A stretch of DNA of 64,000 bases, taken from the NCBI GenBank assembly GCA_031374935.1, contig JANMHB010000113.1:1-64000 (forward strand). Direction: 5' to 3'. Both the position numbers and the translations under genes were made by a program. This DNA is from JACMLX01 sp031374935. GTDB lineage: Bacteria; Gemmatimonadota; Gemmatimonadetes; Gemmatimonadales; Gemmatimonadaceae. The notes beneath the pieces are model-generated. The model saw only the letters and a list, made by a program, of their open reading frames with translations. It searched no databases and was not told where the DNA came from. Below are positions 1 to 7,979 of this stretch, piece after piece; the stretch's first letter is position 1; each line of letters starts with the position of its first letter.

Positions 1-621
1 CCGTACAGTGTCATCCATCTCGACGAAATCGAGAAGGCGCATCCGGACGTGTTCAACATCCTGTTGCAGGTTCTGGATGAGGGCCACCTGACCGACAACT
101 ACGGTCGCGTCATCGACTTCAAGAACACGGTGGTCATCATGACCAGCAATGTGGGCGCGAAGGAGATCACGAAGGGCAAGGCGCTCGGGTTCGGCACCAA
201 CGACAGTCGCGGCAGCTTCGAACGGATCTCGGAGAAGGTGAAGGAGGAGCTCCAGCACACATTCAACCCGGAGTTCCTCAACCGGTTGGACGACGTGATC
301 GTGTTCCACCAGCTGAGCCGCGAGCACATTGCGAAGATCGTCGGCGTGATGCTGCGCGAGGTCCAGCGGCGGCTGTCCGAGGAGGAGTTGACGCTGAAGC
401 TGACGGAGGCCGGGAGCGACTTTCTGGCCAAGCACGGGTTCGACGAGATGTACGGAGCGCGTCCGCTGAAGCGGGCGATCCAGCGCTACATCGAGGACCC
501 ACTCTCGGAGAAGATTCTCCTGGGCGAGTTCTCGAAGGGCGACGAGATCGACGTGGATGTGGCCGAGGACGGAACCAAGCTCCAGTTCAGGGTGTCTGCC
601 AGCGCAACGCCGGCCGCCTGA
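1..621 (+). CDS. clpC: ATP-dependent Clp protease ATP-binding subunit ClpC (C-terminal part, cut by window start)
   Basis: C-terminal 206 residues of a class I Clp/Hsp100 unfoldase, which unfolds substrates and feeds them to ClpP in the cytoplasm. The frame is open from base 1. Visible parts of the second AAA+ domain are Walker B (VIHLDEIEKAH, residues 4-14), sensor 1 (TSN near residue 48), the NPEFLNRLDD region with the arginine finger, and sensor 2 (GARPLKRAIQ near residue 150). The short acidic tail ends in APAA. ClpC is favoured over ClpB because the sequence resembles Gram-positive and cyanobacterial ClpC, but the diagnostic N-terminal half is outside the window. A strong hairpin follows the stop. 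Confidence 0.85.
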   Translation, partial: PYSVIHLDEIEKAHPDVFNILLQVLDEGHLTDNYGRVIDFKNTVVIMTSNVGAKEITKGKALGFGTNDSRGSFERISEKVKEELQHTFNPEFLNRLDDVIVFHQLSREHIAKIVGVMLREVQRRLSEEELTLKLTEAGSDFLAKHGFDEMYGARPLKRAIQRYIEDPLSEKILLGEFSKGDEIDVDVAEDGTKLQFRVSASATPAA

Positions 622-660
622 ACGACGTTGGTCCCCTTCCGGAACGGGTGTTCCGTGAAA

Positions 661-695
661 CAGCCGGTCGGGTCGCGGGTAGACCCGACCGGCTG
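661..695 (+). terminator. Putative terminator hairpin after clpC
   Basis: A perfect 14-bp stem (661-674 pairing with 682-695) closes a 7-base loop, 40 bases after the clpC stop. The stem is very GC-rich. No proper T-run follows (only ttacattctt), so it may be a weak intrinsic terminator or an mRNA-stabilising hairpin. Confidence 0.55.
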
Positions 696-701
696 ACCCG
701 T

Positions 702-707
702 TACATT
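702..707 (+). promoter_or_regulatory. Candidate -10 element of bamA operon, giving a leaderless mRNA
   Basis: TACATT ends four bases before the first bamA ATG (712) and ten before the second (718). No Shine-Dalgarno sequence precedes either ATG. Transcription starting 6-7 bases after this element would give a leaderless or nearly leaderless bamA message. No clear -35 box is visible, so this is an inference from spacing. Confidence 0.35.
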
Positions 708-711
708 CTTC

Positions 712-3177
712 ATGCTTATGCCCGTATTCCGTCGCTCCGCGGCCGCCATTCTGGCGGCCGTCCTCTGCCTGCCTCTCTCGCGTGCTCGCGCGCAACAGGA
801 GGGACCGGGCCCGTGCGCACTCCCCGACTCCATCGTGGTCGAGGGGAATATTCGTGTCACGAACGACCAGATCTTCTCGGATGCAGAGCTCGCCACTGGT
901 GTCGCGCTCAACTTCAAGGGTGTGCAGCGCGCGATCAAGCAGCTCTACGCCACGGGCACCTTCAGCGATGTGCAGGTGGGCTGCCGAGTGCACGATGGTC
1001 CGCCGATCCTGGCGACGATCGTCATCCGGGTCGTGGAGCGTCCGATTCTGGGTGACGTCGACGTCGTCGGCGGCGATCGGATTTCGACGCGGACGCTGAA
1101 GGACAAGGTCGAACTGCTGATCGGCAGGCCAGTCGATGCCGCACAGGTGGCGATTACCAAGCAGCGGCTCGATTCCATTTATGAGGCATCAGGGTACTAT
1201 CTGGCGCGGGTGACCGTCGACACGACGATGCTTGGCGACCAGCGGGCGAAGATCACGTTCCGTGTGTCCGAGGGGCGACGACTGGCCGTCAGCGGCGTGC
1301 GAGTGAACGGGCTCACGTCGCTGGCGCCTGCCGATGTCGTCTCCACGATGAAGACCAAGCCGGAAGGCTTTCTCTGGTTTCGCAAGGGCGAGTTCGACGA
1401 GGATGCGTTCGCCGGCGACCTCACGGAGCGGATTCCAGCCTATCTCGCGCGACAGGGATTCATCGACGGTACGGTCGAACGCGACACGCTGCTGGTGGAT
1501 CGTGAGCGAGGCAAGGGCATGATCGAGCTCACGCTGCGCGAGGGACCTCGCTACAGCCTGGGCACCTTCGAAGCGCTCGGAAATCGTCGGTTCTCGAGTG
1601 AAGAGATTCAGCGCCTCTATCCGTTCCAGCCACAGTCGATTTCGCTCACGGCGCGCGCCAAGTCGCTGCTTCGACGTCGCGGGCCCTCTGCACCACCGAA
1701 CACGTTCGATCAGGGGCGCTGGGACGAAGGGACGCAGAAGGTGCAGACGGCATACAGCAACGAAGGGTACATCTACGCTCGTGTCCGCCCGATCGTCGAT
1801 CGCGATACGACGGGTGGCAAGCATGTCGCCAACCTGCGGTGGGAGATTGAAGAGGGGCAGCCGGCGATCGTGAACCGCGTCGACATCCTCGGCAACGATC
1901 ACACCGTGGAAAGCTGCATCCGTAATGCGTTGCAGATCCTTCCGGGAGACGTGTTCAGCCAGGACCGTCTCATCCGCTCGTACCAGAACATCGGCAACCT
2001 CGGTTTCTTTGAGACGCCGGTGCCGAACCCGGACACGCGCCCTGACTCGACGGGCGACGTGGACATCATTTTCCGCGTCAAGGAAAAGCAAACCGGCAAC
2101 GTGAACTTCGGCGCCTCGGCCGGCCAGGGACTCGGCGTCGGCGGGTTCATCGGACTGCAGCAGCCCAACCTGTTCGGCCGGTGCAAGTCCGGGTCGCTGA
2201 ACTGGAACTTCGGTCGCTTTCAGAACAATTTCCAGCTGGCCTACACCGACCCGCAGATCCGCCTGTCGCAGGTGTCGGGAACCATCAGCGCGTACCGGAC
2301 GCAGAACCGCTATCAGGGCATTGGCGGCTTCTCGAACTTCAATGGTGGTTTCGGCCAGCCGATCCAGACCGGCATGAGCCTCCAGCTCGGCTTTCCGATC
2401 CCGCAGTCGCCCTATACGCGGCTGTTCGTTTCGTACGGACTGGAAAGTGTCCGCTTCGGTGGCTCGGGCTTCCTCGGAGAACAGGCCGCACAGTTCAGCG
2501 GGGCCAACATTCGCAGCTATGTCGGTGCCACGGTCGGCTACGACACGCGCATCGACCTTCCGTTCGCATCGGCGGGTGCCCAGCGCACCTTCACGGCGCA
2601 GCTCAACGGACTGGGCGGAACGTCGCGCTTTCAGCGGTACTCACTCGACCTGAAAAATTACGCCACGCTGACACAATTCGGGGGGAGCAAGCCTGGATCG
2701 CAGCCGATCAAGGTGGTGGCGGGTTTGACGGTGCGTTCGGGCGCCGTGCTCGGCAACGCCGGCGCGTTCCGCTTCACGCAACAGTTCAACATGGGCGGTG
2801 TGCAGTTCGGCGAGCCGCTGCGCGGGTATCCGGAATTCTCGATCACACCGGATGGCTACCTGCCAGATGCCAACCAGAATTCTGCAGCGTTCAACAACCC
2901 GGGTGCGGCGTTCTTCTCGAGCACGGCCGAGATGGGCATCCGGTTCAACGGGATGTTCTACGTCAATGGGTTCTTCGACGCGGGCAACGTCTACCGCCGC
3001 GTGCAACAGTTCAACCCGACCCGGCTGTTCCGGGGCACGGGTATCGGTTTGTCGACCGTGACACCGCTTGGGCCGCTCGGACTCGACTGGGCGTACGGCA
3101 TGGATCGTATCGACAACTTCGGCCGCCCGGCGCCTGCCTGGCAGCTGCATTTCCGCCTCGGCGGCCAACAGTTCTGA
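712..3177 (+). CDS. bamA: Outer membrane protein assembly factor BamA
   Basis: Central Omp85 component of the BAM complex, which folds beta-barrel proteins into the outer membrane. The 821-residue length is normal. A signal peptide ends near ARARA/QQE. About five POTRA domains cover residues 35-400, and a 16-stranded barrel follows. The conserved LRGY motif that seals the barrel is near residue 702, and the protein ends in Phe, as BAM substrates do. An alternative ATG at 718 would remove two residues. The gene opens the operon that continues into skp and the lpx genes, coupling OMP assembly with lipid A synthesis. Confidence 0.93.
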   Translation: MLMPVFRRSAAAILAAVLCLPLSRARAQQEGPGPCALPDSIVVEGNIRVTNDQIFSDAELATGVALNFKGVQRAIKQLYATGTFSDVQVGCRVHDGPPILATIVIRVVERPILGDVDVVGGDRISTRTLKDKVELLIGRPVDAAQVAITKQRLDSIYEASGYYLARVTVDTTMLGDQRAKITFRVSEGRRLAVSGVRVNGLTSLAPADVVSTMKTKPEGFLWFRKGEFDEDAFAGDLTERIPAYLARQGFIDGTVERDTLLVDRERGKGMIELTLREGPRYSLGTFEALGNRRFSSEEIQRLYPFQPQSISLTARAKSLLRRRGPSAPPNTFDQGRWDEGTQKVQTAYSNEGYIYARVRPIVDRDTTGGKHVANLRWEIEEGQPAIVNRVDILGNDHTVESCIRNALQILPGDVFSQDRLIRSYQNIGNLGFFETPVPNPDTRPDSTGDVDIIFRVKEKQTGNVNFGASAGQGLGVGGFIGLQQPNLFGRCKSGSLNWNFGRFQNNFQLAYTDPQIRLSQVSGTISAYRTQNRYQGIGGFSNFNGGFGQPIQTGMSLQLGFPIPQSPYTRLFVSYGLESVRFGGSGFLGEQAAQFSGANIRSYVGATVGYDTRIDLPFASAGAQRTFTAQLNGLGGTSRFQRYSLDLKNYATLTQFGGSKPGSQPIKVVAGLTVRSGAVLGNAGAFRFTQQFNMGGVQFGEPLRGYPEFSITPDGYLPDANQNSAAFNNPGAAFFSSTAEMGIRFNGMFYVNGFFDAGNVYRRVQQFNPTRLFRGTGIGLSTVTPLGPLGLDWAYGMDRIDNFGRPAPAWQLHFRLGGQQF

Positions 3178-3199
3178 TCATTTTCTTGTGGAGTCTGGA

Positions 3200-3877
3200 A
3201 TGCGTGTATTGAGTCGGATGATGCTCGGTGGTGCCGCGATGCTCGTGCTGACGTCGTGGACTGGAGCTCAGACAGCGTCGCCTGCGACACCTGCACCGGC
3301 AGCGACGATTGCAATGAAGATCGCCTACCTGAACTCGAATCAGGTGCTCGAGGGTGCGCCGGGTCGCGCCGAGGCGCTGGCGCAGTTCGAGAAGGAAACG
3401 TTGCCGATCCGGACCCAGATGCAGCGGATGAGCGATTCGCTGCAATCGATCATTGGCGAGTACCAGAAGGCGGCGGCGCAGCTGACTGCCGCGCAGCGCT
3501 CCCAGCGCGAAGCGTCAATCGGCGCCCGGCAGCAGGAGTATCAGCAGCGCGCGCAGGAGATGCAGCAGTCGGCACAGGCCCGTCAGGAAGAGTTGATGGC
3601 CCCGATCATGGAGCAGGTGAACAAGGTCATTCAGGACGTGCGCGCGGAAGATGGCTACGCCTTCATCTTCGATGCCGGTGCCCAGGTGCCATTCATCGTC
3701 TCAGCGGACAAGAATCTCGACATCACGTCGAGGGTCATCGATCGCCTCAAGTCGCTCGGTCCACCGAAGCTGCCAGCGCCGTCCACGGTGGCTCCGACGA
3801 CCGCTGGTGCGGCGAAGCCGCCGACGAGTGGCCCGGTGGCCGCACCTGCCGGCGTCACACGTCCCATCAAGCCATAA
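3200..3877 (+). CDS. skp: OmpH/Skp-family periplasmic chaperone
   Basis: Periplasmic chaperone that holds unfolded outer membrane proteins for BAM. The product has 225 residues. The start at 3200 is chosen because it gives a clean signal peptide (cleavage near TGAQTA) and has GGAG upstream. The mature part begins with KIAYLNSNQVLEGAPG, the usual OmpH start. A long Gln/Glu/Ala-rich coiled-coil tentacle follows (residues 65-130), then the IFDAGAQVPFI strand of the body. A Pro/Thr/Ala-rich tail of about 40 residues is extra compared with E. coli Skp. It lies 22 bases after bamA, the conserved bamA-skp-lpxD order. Confidence 0.88.
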   Translation: MRVLSRMMLGGAAMLVLTSWTGAQTASPATPAPAATIAMKIAYLNSNQVLEGAPGRAEALAQFEKETLPIRTQMQRMSDSLQSIIGEYQKAAAQLTAAQRSQREASIGARQQEYQQRAQEMQQSAQARQEELMAPIMEQVNKVIQDVRAEDGYAFIFDAGAQVPFIVSADKNLDITSRVIDRLKSLGPPKLPAPSTVAPTTAGAAKPPTSGPVAAPAGVTRPIKP

Positions 3878-3881
3878 CGCG

Positions 3882-4928
3882 GTGACGGCACCTCGCCGGG
3901 ACGCGGCGTCGACCGCGGCGCTCAGCGCCGCCGCGATCGCCGTGGCCGTCGGTGGGACGCTGGCGGGGGACGGTACGGTCGAAGTGACGCGCGTCGCCGG
4001 GCTCGATTCGGCTGACGCGGCGTCACTTTCGTTCTTCAGCTCTTCACGCTACGCCGCGGACGCCGCGACCACACGGGCTGGCGTCGTCTTCGTCACGCCG
4101 GCGCTGCTCGAACATGTCCTGCATGTCCCCGCGCGGATTCTCGTCACCGCACCGCAGCAGGCAATGTTGGCGGCGCTCACCCTGCTGCATCCACCGGTCG
4201 CCGTTGCGGAAGGCGTCCATGTATCGGCCATCGTCGGCGTTGGCGTCACACTGGGTGATGGCGTCAGTGTGGGACCCCGCGCGGTGATTGGTGACGGTGC
4301 CGTGATCGGCGCACGCACCACGCTCGGCGCTGGTGTGACGCTCGGCGCCGGAGTCCTGATCGGGGCTGACTGCATGCTGCATGCGAATGTGACGGCGTAC
4401 GCTGGCACGCAGCTGGGAGACCGGGTGATCATTCAGGCCGGCGCGGTGCTTGGCAGCGATGGTTTCGGGTATGTCTTCGGCGGCGGTGCGCACGCGAAGA
4501 TCCCGCACGTGGGGCGGTGCATCCTCGAATCGGATGTCGAAATCGGCGCCAATACCACGATCGATCGCGGCAGTGTCGGCGACACCGTGATCGGGGCCGG
4601 GACGAAGATCGACAACCTGGTGCAGATCGGGCACAACGTTCGCCTGGGTCGCCTGTGCCTGGTGATGGCGCAGGTCGGTATTTCCGGTTCCACGCGGATC
4701 GGTGATGGGGTGATCATCGCGGGGCAGGCCGGGCTGGCGGGGCATATCTCGATCGGTGCCGGCGCGAGGATCGCGGGGCAGGCCGGCGTCTTCGGAGACG
4801 TGCCCGCTGGTGAGACCTGGAGCGGCTATCCCGCGCGGCCGCACCGCGAGGCACTGCGGGTGCAGGCTGCGGCGCAGCGGTTGCCGGCGCTGCTCAAGTC
4901 GTTCGGCCCCCGGCGCCCCGACGCATGA
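3882..4928 (+). CDS. lpxD: UDP-3-O-acylglucosamine N-acyltransferase LpxD
   Basis: Third step of lipid A synthesis: adds the N-linked hydroxyacyl chain to UDP-3-O-acyl-glucosamine. It is read from GTG at 3882, five bases after the skp stop, giving 348 residues, the family length. Upstream reading overlaps skp and lacks family similarity. The N-terminal substrate-binding domain starts at VGGTLAGDG. Hexapeptide repeats of a left-handed beta-helix run from about residue 105 to 310. They contain GSDGFGYVFGGGAHAKIPH and the catalytic-His segment QIGHNV. Its end overlaps the next gene by ATGA. Confidence 0.92.
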   Translation: MTAPRRDAASTAALSAAAIAVAVGGTLAGDGTVEVTRVAGLDSADAASLSFFSSSRYAADAATTRAGVVFVTPALLEHVLHVPARILVTAPQQAMLAALTLLHPPVAVAEGVHVSAIVGVGVTLGDGVSVGPRAVIGDGAVIGARTTLGAGVTLGAGVLIGADCMLHANVTAYAGTQLGDRVIIQAGAVLGSDGFGYVFGGGAHAKIPHVGRCILESDVEIGANTTIDRGSVGDTVIGAGTKIDNLVQIGHNVRLGRLCLVMAQVGISGSTRIGDGVIIAGQAGLAGHISIGAGARIAGQAGVFGDVPAGETWSGYPARPHREALRVQAAAQRLPALLKSFGPRRPDA

Positions 4929-6202
4929 CATCTGTCCGGCGCCAGACAATTGCGCGCGCTGTACACGTCGCGGGGATCGGCCTGCACCTTGGCCAGCCGG
5001 TGACGCTGCGGTTCGAGCCCGCGACGCCGGGCACCGGCGTCGTCTTCCAGCGTAGTGACCGCGTTGACGCCGCACCCGTGCAAGCACTGGCTGCAGTGGC
5101 CGAGCTGGCCGATCGCCGGACGCAGCTCGGTGCCGGGGAGAATGCATTCCACACGGTGGAGCACGTGCTGGCCGCGGTTGCCGCGCTGCAACTCGACGAT
5201 CTGCGGATCGTCATGGATGCCGCCGAGCCGCCTATCGCCGATGGCAGTGCCCGCCCCTTCCTCGACGCATTGCGTGAGGCGGGCCTGGTGGAGCATGGAG
5301 GGCCGGCGCGGTACCTGTGCGTGACCTCGCCGATTCGCGTGGTGGACGGCGAGTCGGTGTATGAGGCCTCGCCGTCGGCAACGCTCGACCTCGACGTCTC
5401 GATCAGCTTTCCGCATCCACTGATCGGCGAGCAAGAGATCGCGCTGCGTGTCACGGCAGAGTCGTTCGAGCGCGAGTTGGCAGGCGCCCGGACGTTCGGA
5501 TTCGTGCACGAAGTGGCAGCGCTGCGCGCCGCGGGGTTGATTCAGGGTGCCAGCACGTCGAATGCCGTGGTGATGGATGCGGAGGGGCTGGTCGACACGA
5601 CCCTGCGCTGGCCGGACGAGTTCGTGCGCCACAAGGCGCTGGATTGTGTGGGAGACCTGGCGTTGGCTGGCGCCCGCGTTCGCGGGCACATCCGTGCATT
5701 TCGACCGAGCCACAAGGGCACGGTCCTGTTCGTTCGTGAGCTGCTCCGGACAGCGAAGGAGGAGTCGACGGTGCTTGGTATCGAAGAGATCATGAAGGTG
5801 CTGCCGCACCGGTATCCGTTCCTGCTGGTCGATCGCATCCTGGAGCTCGAGGAAGGGAAGCGTGTCGTGGGGCTGAAGAACGTGACGATCAATGAGCCCT
5901 TCTTTCAGGGCCATTTTCCCGGACACCCGATCATGCCCGGTGTGCTGATCGTCGAGGCAATGGCACAGGTGGGCGGCATGCTGATGCTGGGCGGATTGGC
6001 CGAACCCGACTCGAAGGTGGTGTACTTCACCAGCCTCGATAACGTCAAGTTCCGGCGTCCGGTGAAGCCCGGCGATCAGTTGCGCTTCGAGCTTGATGTG
6101 GTGCAGGTGCGCGGAACGCTGTGCAAGATGCATGGGGTCGCCCGTGTCGACGGCGAGGTGGTGTGCGAGGCGGACATGGCCGCCATGGTGCGCCCGCGAT
6201 GA
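4925..6202 (+). CDS. lpxC-fabZ: Bifunctional UDP-3-O-acyl-GlcNAc deacetylase / 3-hydroxyacyl-ACP dehydratase (LpxC-FabZ fusion)
   Basis: Fusion of two enzymes in 425 residues. Residues 1-278 are LpxC, the committed zinc deacetylase of lipid A synthesis, with HTVEH near residue 75 and the zinc-binding HKALDCVGDL near 235; SHKG near 260 carries the likely catalytic His. Residues 283-425 are FabZ, the dehydratase of fatty acid elongation, with the hot-dog core, catalytic His in GHFPGHPIMPG near 331 and Glu in EAMAQ near 344. Both halves keep all key residues, so both should be active. The fusion is known in Bacteroidota and some other phyla. ATGA overlaps join it to lpxD and lpxA. Confidence 0.94.
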   Translation: MTSVRRQTIARAVHVAGIGLHLGQPVTLRFEPATPGTGVVFQRSDRVDAAPVQALAAVAELADRRTQLGAGENAFHTVEHVLAAVAALQLDDLRIVMDAAEPPIADGSARPFLDALREAGLVEHGGPARYLCVTSPIRVVDGESVYEASPSATLDLDVSISFPHPLIGEQEIALRVTAESFERELAGARTFGFVHEVAALRAAGLIQGASTSNAVVMDAEGLVDTTLRWPDEFVRHKALDCVGDLALAGARVRGHIRAFRPSHKGTVLFVRELLRTAKEESTVLGIEEIMKVLPHRYPFLLVDRILELEEGKRVVGLKNVTINEPFFQGHFPGHPIMPGVLIVEAMAQVGGMLMLGGLAEPDSKVVYFTSLDNVKFRRPVKPGDQLRFELDVVQVRGTLCKMHGVARVDGEVVCEADMAAMVRPR

Positions 6203-6987
6203 CCGCCACCGTCGCGAACGAGATTCACCCGACGGCCATCATCGCACCGACGGCTGTCCTCGGGGCCGGGGTGTACGTTGGGCCGTACGCCTATGTCGGT
6301 GACCAATGCGTCGTTGGTGACGGCTGCGTGATCGCCATGCGCGCGACGCTGGAACGCAACGTGACGCTGGCCGCCGGCGTGAAGGTCGGGATTGGATCGG
6401 TGCTCGGCGGTGATCCGCAGGACCTCAAGTACAAGGGCGAACATACCACCGTCGAAATCGGCGAGAACACGGTGATTCGCGAGTATGCGACGATCAATCG
6501 GGGCACCACCCACTCGCTGAAGACCACCGTCGGCAGTGGTTCCTTCCTCATGTCGTACGTCCATCTGGCGCACGACTGCCAGATCGGGAACGGTGTCATC
6601 ATCGGCAATGGCACGCAGCTGGCGGGGCATGTCAGTATCGACGACCGTGCGATCGTCTCCGGTCTGGTGGCGGTGCACCAGTTCGCACGCATCGGCCGGC
6701 ACTCATTTGTCGGCGGTTGCAGCCGCGTGGCGAAGGATGTGCCGCCGTATCTGAAGGCCGTCGGCAACCCCGTCAAGCTCTATGGCCTCAACTCCGTGGG
6801 CCTGCAGCGCAGCGGCTTTGATGAATCGCTGGTGCGCGAGCTGAAGCGGGCGTACCGTCTGGTGTTTCGCTCCGAGCTGAACGTCTCGCAGGCGATGACC
6901 CGGGCGCGGGCTGAGCTGCAACTGCTGCCTGAAGTGACGGCGTTCCTGACGTTCATCGAAGAGAGCGAGCGAGGGATCGGGTTCTGA
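6199..6987 (+). CDS. lpxA: UDP-N-acetylglucosamine O-acyltransferase LpxA
   Basis: First step of lipid A synthesis: transfers a 3-hydroxyacyl chain from ACP to UDP-GlcNAc. ATG at 6199 overlaps the fabZ stop (ATGA) and gives 262 residues, the exact family length. Hexapeptide repeats fill the first 190 residues. VHLAHDC near residue 123 carries the catalytic His, GGDPQDLKYKGE is the conserved loop near 70, and the helical C-terminal domain ends in FIEESERGIGF. Acyl length or a preference for GlcNAc versus GlcNAc3N cannot be told from the sequence by eye. Confidence 0.94.
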   Translation: MTATVANEIHPTAIIAPTAVLGAGVYVGPYAYVGDQCVVGDGCVIAMRATLERNVTLAAGVKVGIGSVLGGDPQDLKYKGEHTTVEIGENTVIREYATINRGTTHSLKTTVGSGSFLMSYVHLAHDCQIGNGVIIGNGTQLAGHVSIDDRAIVSGLVAVHQFARIGRHSFVGGCSRVAKDVPPYLKAVGNPVKLYGLNSVGLQRSGFDESLVRELKRAYRLVFRSELNVSQAMTRARAELQLLPEVTAFLTFIEESERGIGF

Positions 6988-7979
6988 GCATACGCCTCGG
7001 TGTCGCGGGGGCCGGCGGCCTTGGCTTCCACCATGTCCGCATCCTGCGCGACATGGCTGGCATCACGTTCGCCGGCTTCCATGACAGCAACCCGGAACGT
7101 GCAGCCAGCGTCGCGGCGGAGCTGGGCGTCCAGATGCACGCAACTCTCGAGCAGCTGATCGCCGCGTCCGACGCGGTGAGCTGTGTGGTGCCGACGACGG
7201 CGCATCATGCCGTTGGCATGGCGATCCTCGCGGCGGGGAAACATCTCTTCGTCGAGAAGCCGATCGCCGTCACCCTCGCTGAGGCCGATGCGCTCGTCGA
7301 TGCTGCCAGTGCGGCGGGCGTGGTGCTGCAGGTGGGGCATGTCGAGCGCTTCAACCGGGCCGTACGGGCCGCGTGGCCGCATCTCGCCGATCCGTTGTTC
7401 GTGCAGAGCGATCGTCTGGCGCCGTACACGCCGCGTGGCGCCGATGTGGCGGTGGTGCTCGACCTGATGATTCACGACATCGACCTCGTGGCCACGATCG
7501 TCGGCAGCCCGGTGGTGGACGTGAGCGCAGTGGGCGTGCCGGTGCTCACGGATACGCTGGATATCGCCAATGCGCGGCTCGAATTCGCCAGCGGTGCGGT
7601 GGCGACGATCACCGCCAGCCGAGTGTCGCGTGAGAAGACGCGCAAATTGCGTATCTTCCAGCGTAGCGGGTATGTCTCGCTCGACCTCGGCACCGGCGCC
7701 GGCATGTTCTTTCGCATGCGCACCGATGTCGATCCGCGTGATCTCGCAGCGCAGGCGACGTCGCTCGAGCAGTTCGTGGAGCCGGTGCCGCTGTTCGCGC
7801 CGGAAGGAGAACCGCTTCGCCTGGAACTGGACAGCTTCGTGGCTGCGGTGCGCGGGGAGCAGCCGGTGGTGGTGAGTGGTGCGGCGGGTCGTGAGGCGCT
7901 GGCCACGGCACTGCGCATCGTGACGGACATCGACCAGCATGCGACGCGGTTGCGTGGTGGGGCGCTGAGGCCGGCGTGA
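6984..7979 (+). CDS. Gfo/Idh/MocA-family NAD(P)-dependent oxidoreductase in the lpx operon
   Basis: The first ATG in this frame (7053) would cut off the Rossmann GAGGLG motif. The frame stays open upstream to CTG at 6984, which overlaps the lpxA stop as CTGA and has GAGGGA seven bases before it, so I take CTG as the start (331 residues). The family hallmark EKPIA lies near residue 91. The C-terminal alpha/beta domain is typical of sugar or nucleotide-sugar oxidoreductases. Its place between lpxA and lpxB recalls GnnA of Acidithiobacillus, which oxidises UDP-GlcNAc at C3, but no GnnB-like transaminase is present here. The substrate is unknown. Confidence 0.8.
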   Translation: MSIRLGVAGAGGLGFHHVRILRDMAGITFAGFHDSNPERAASVAAELGVQMHATLEQLIAASDAVSCVVPTTAHHAVGMAILAAGKHLFVEKPIAVTLAEADALVDAASAAGVVLQVGHVERFNRAVRAAWPHLADPLFVQSDRLAPYTPRGADVAVVLDLMIHDIDLVATIVGSPVVDVSAVGVPVLTDTLDIANARLEFASGAVATITASRVSREKTRKLRIFQRSGYVSLDLGTGAGMFFRMRTDVDPRDLAAQATSLEQFVEPVPLFAPEGEPLRLELDSFVAAVRGEQPVVVSGAAGREALATALRIVTDIDQHATRLRGGALRPA

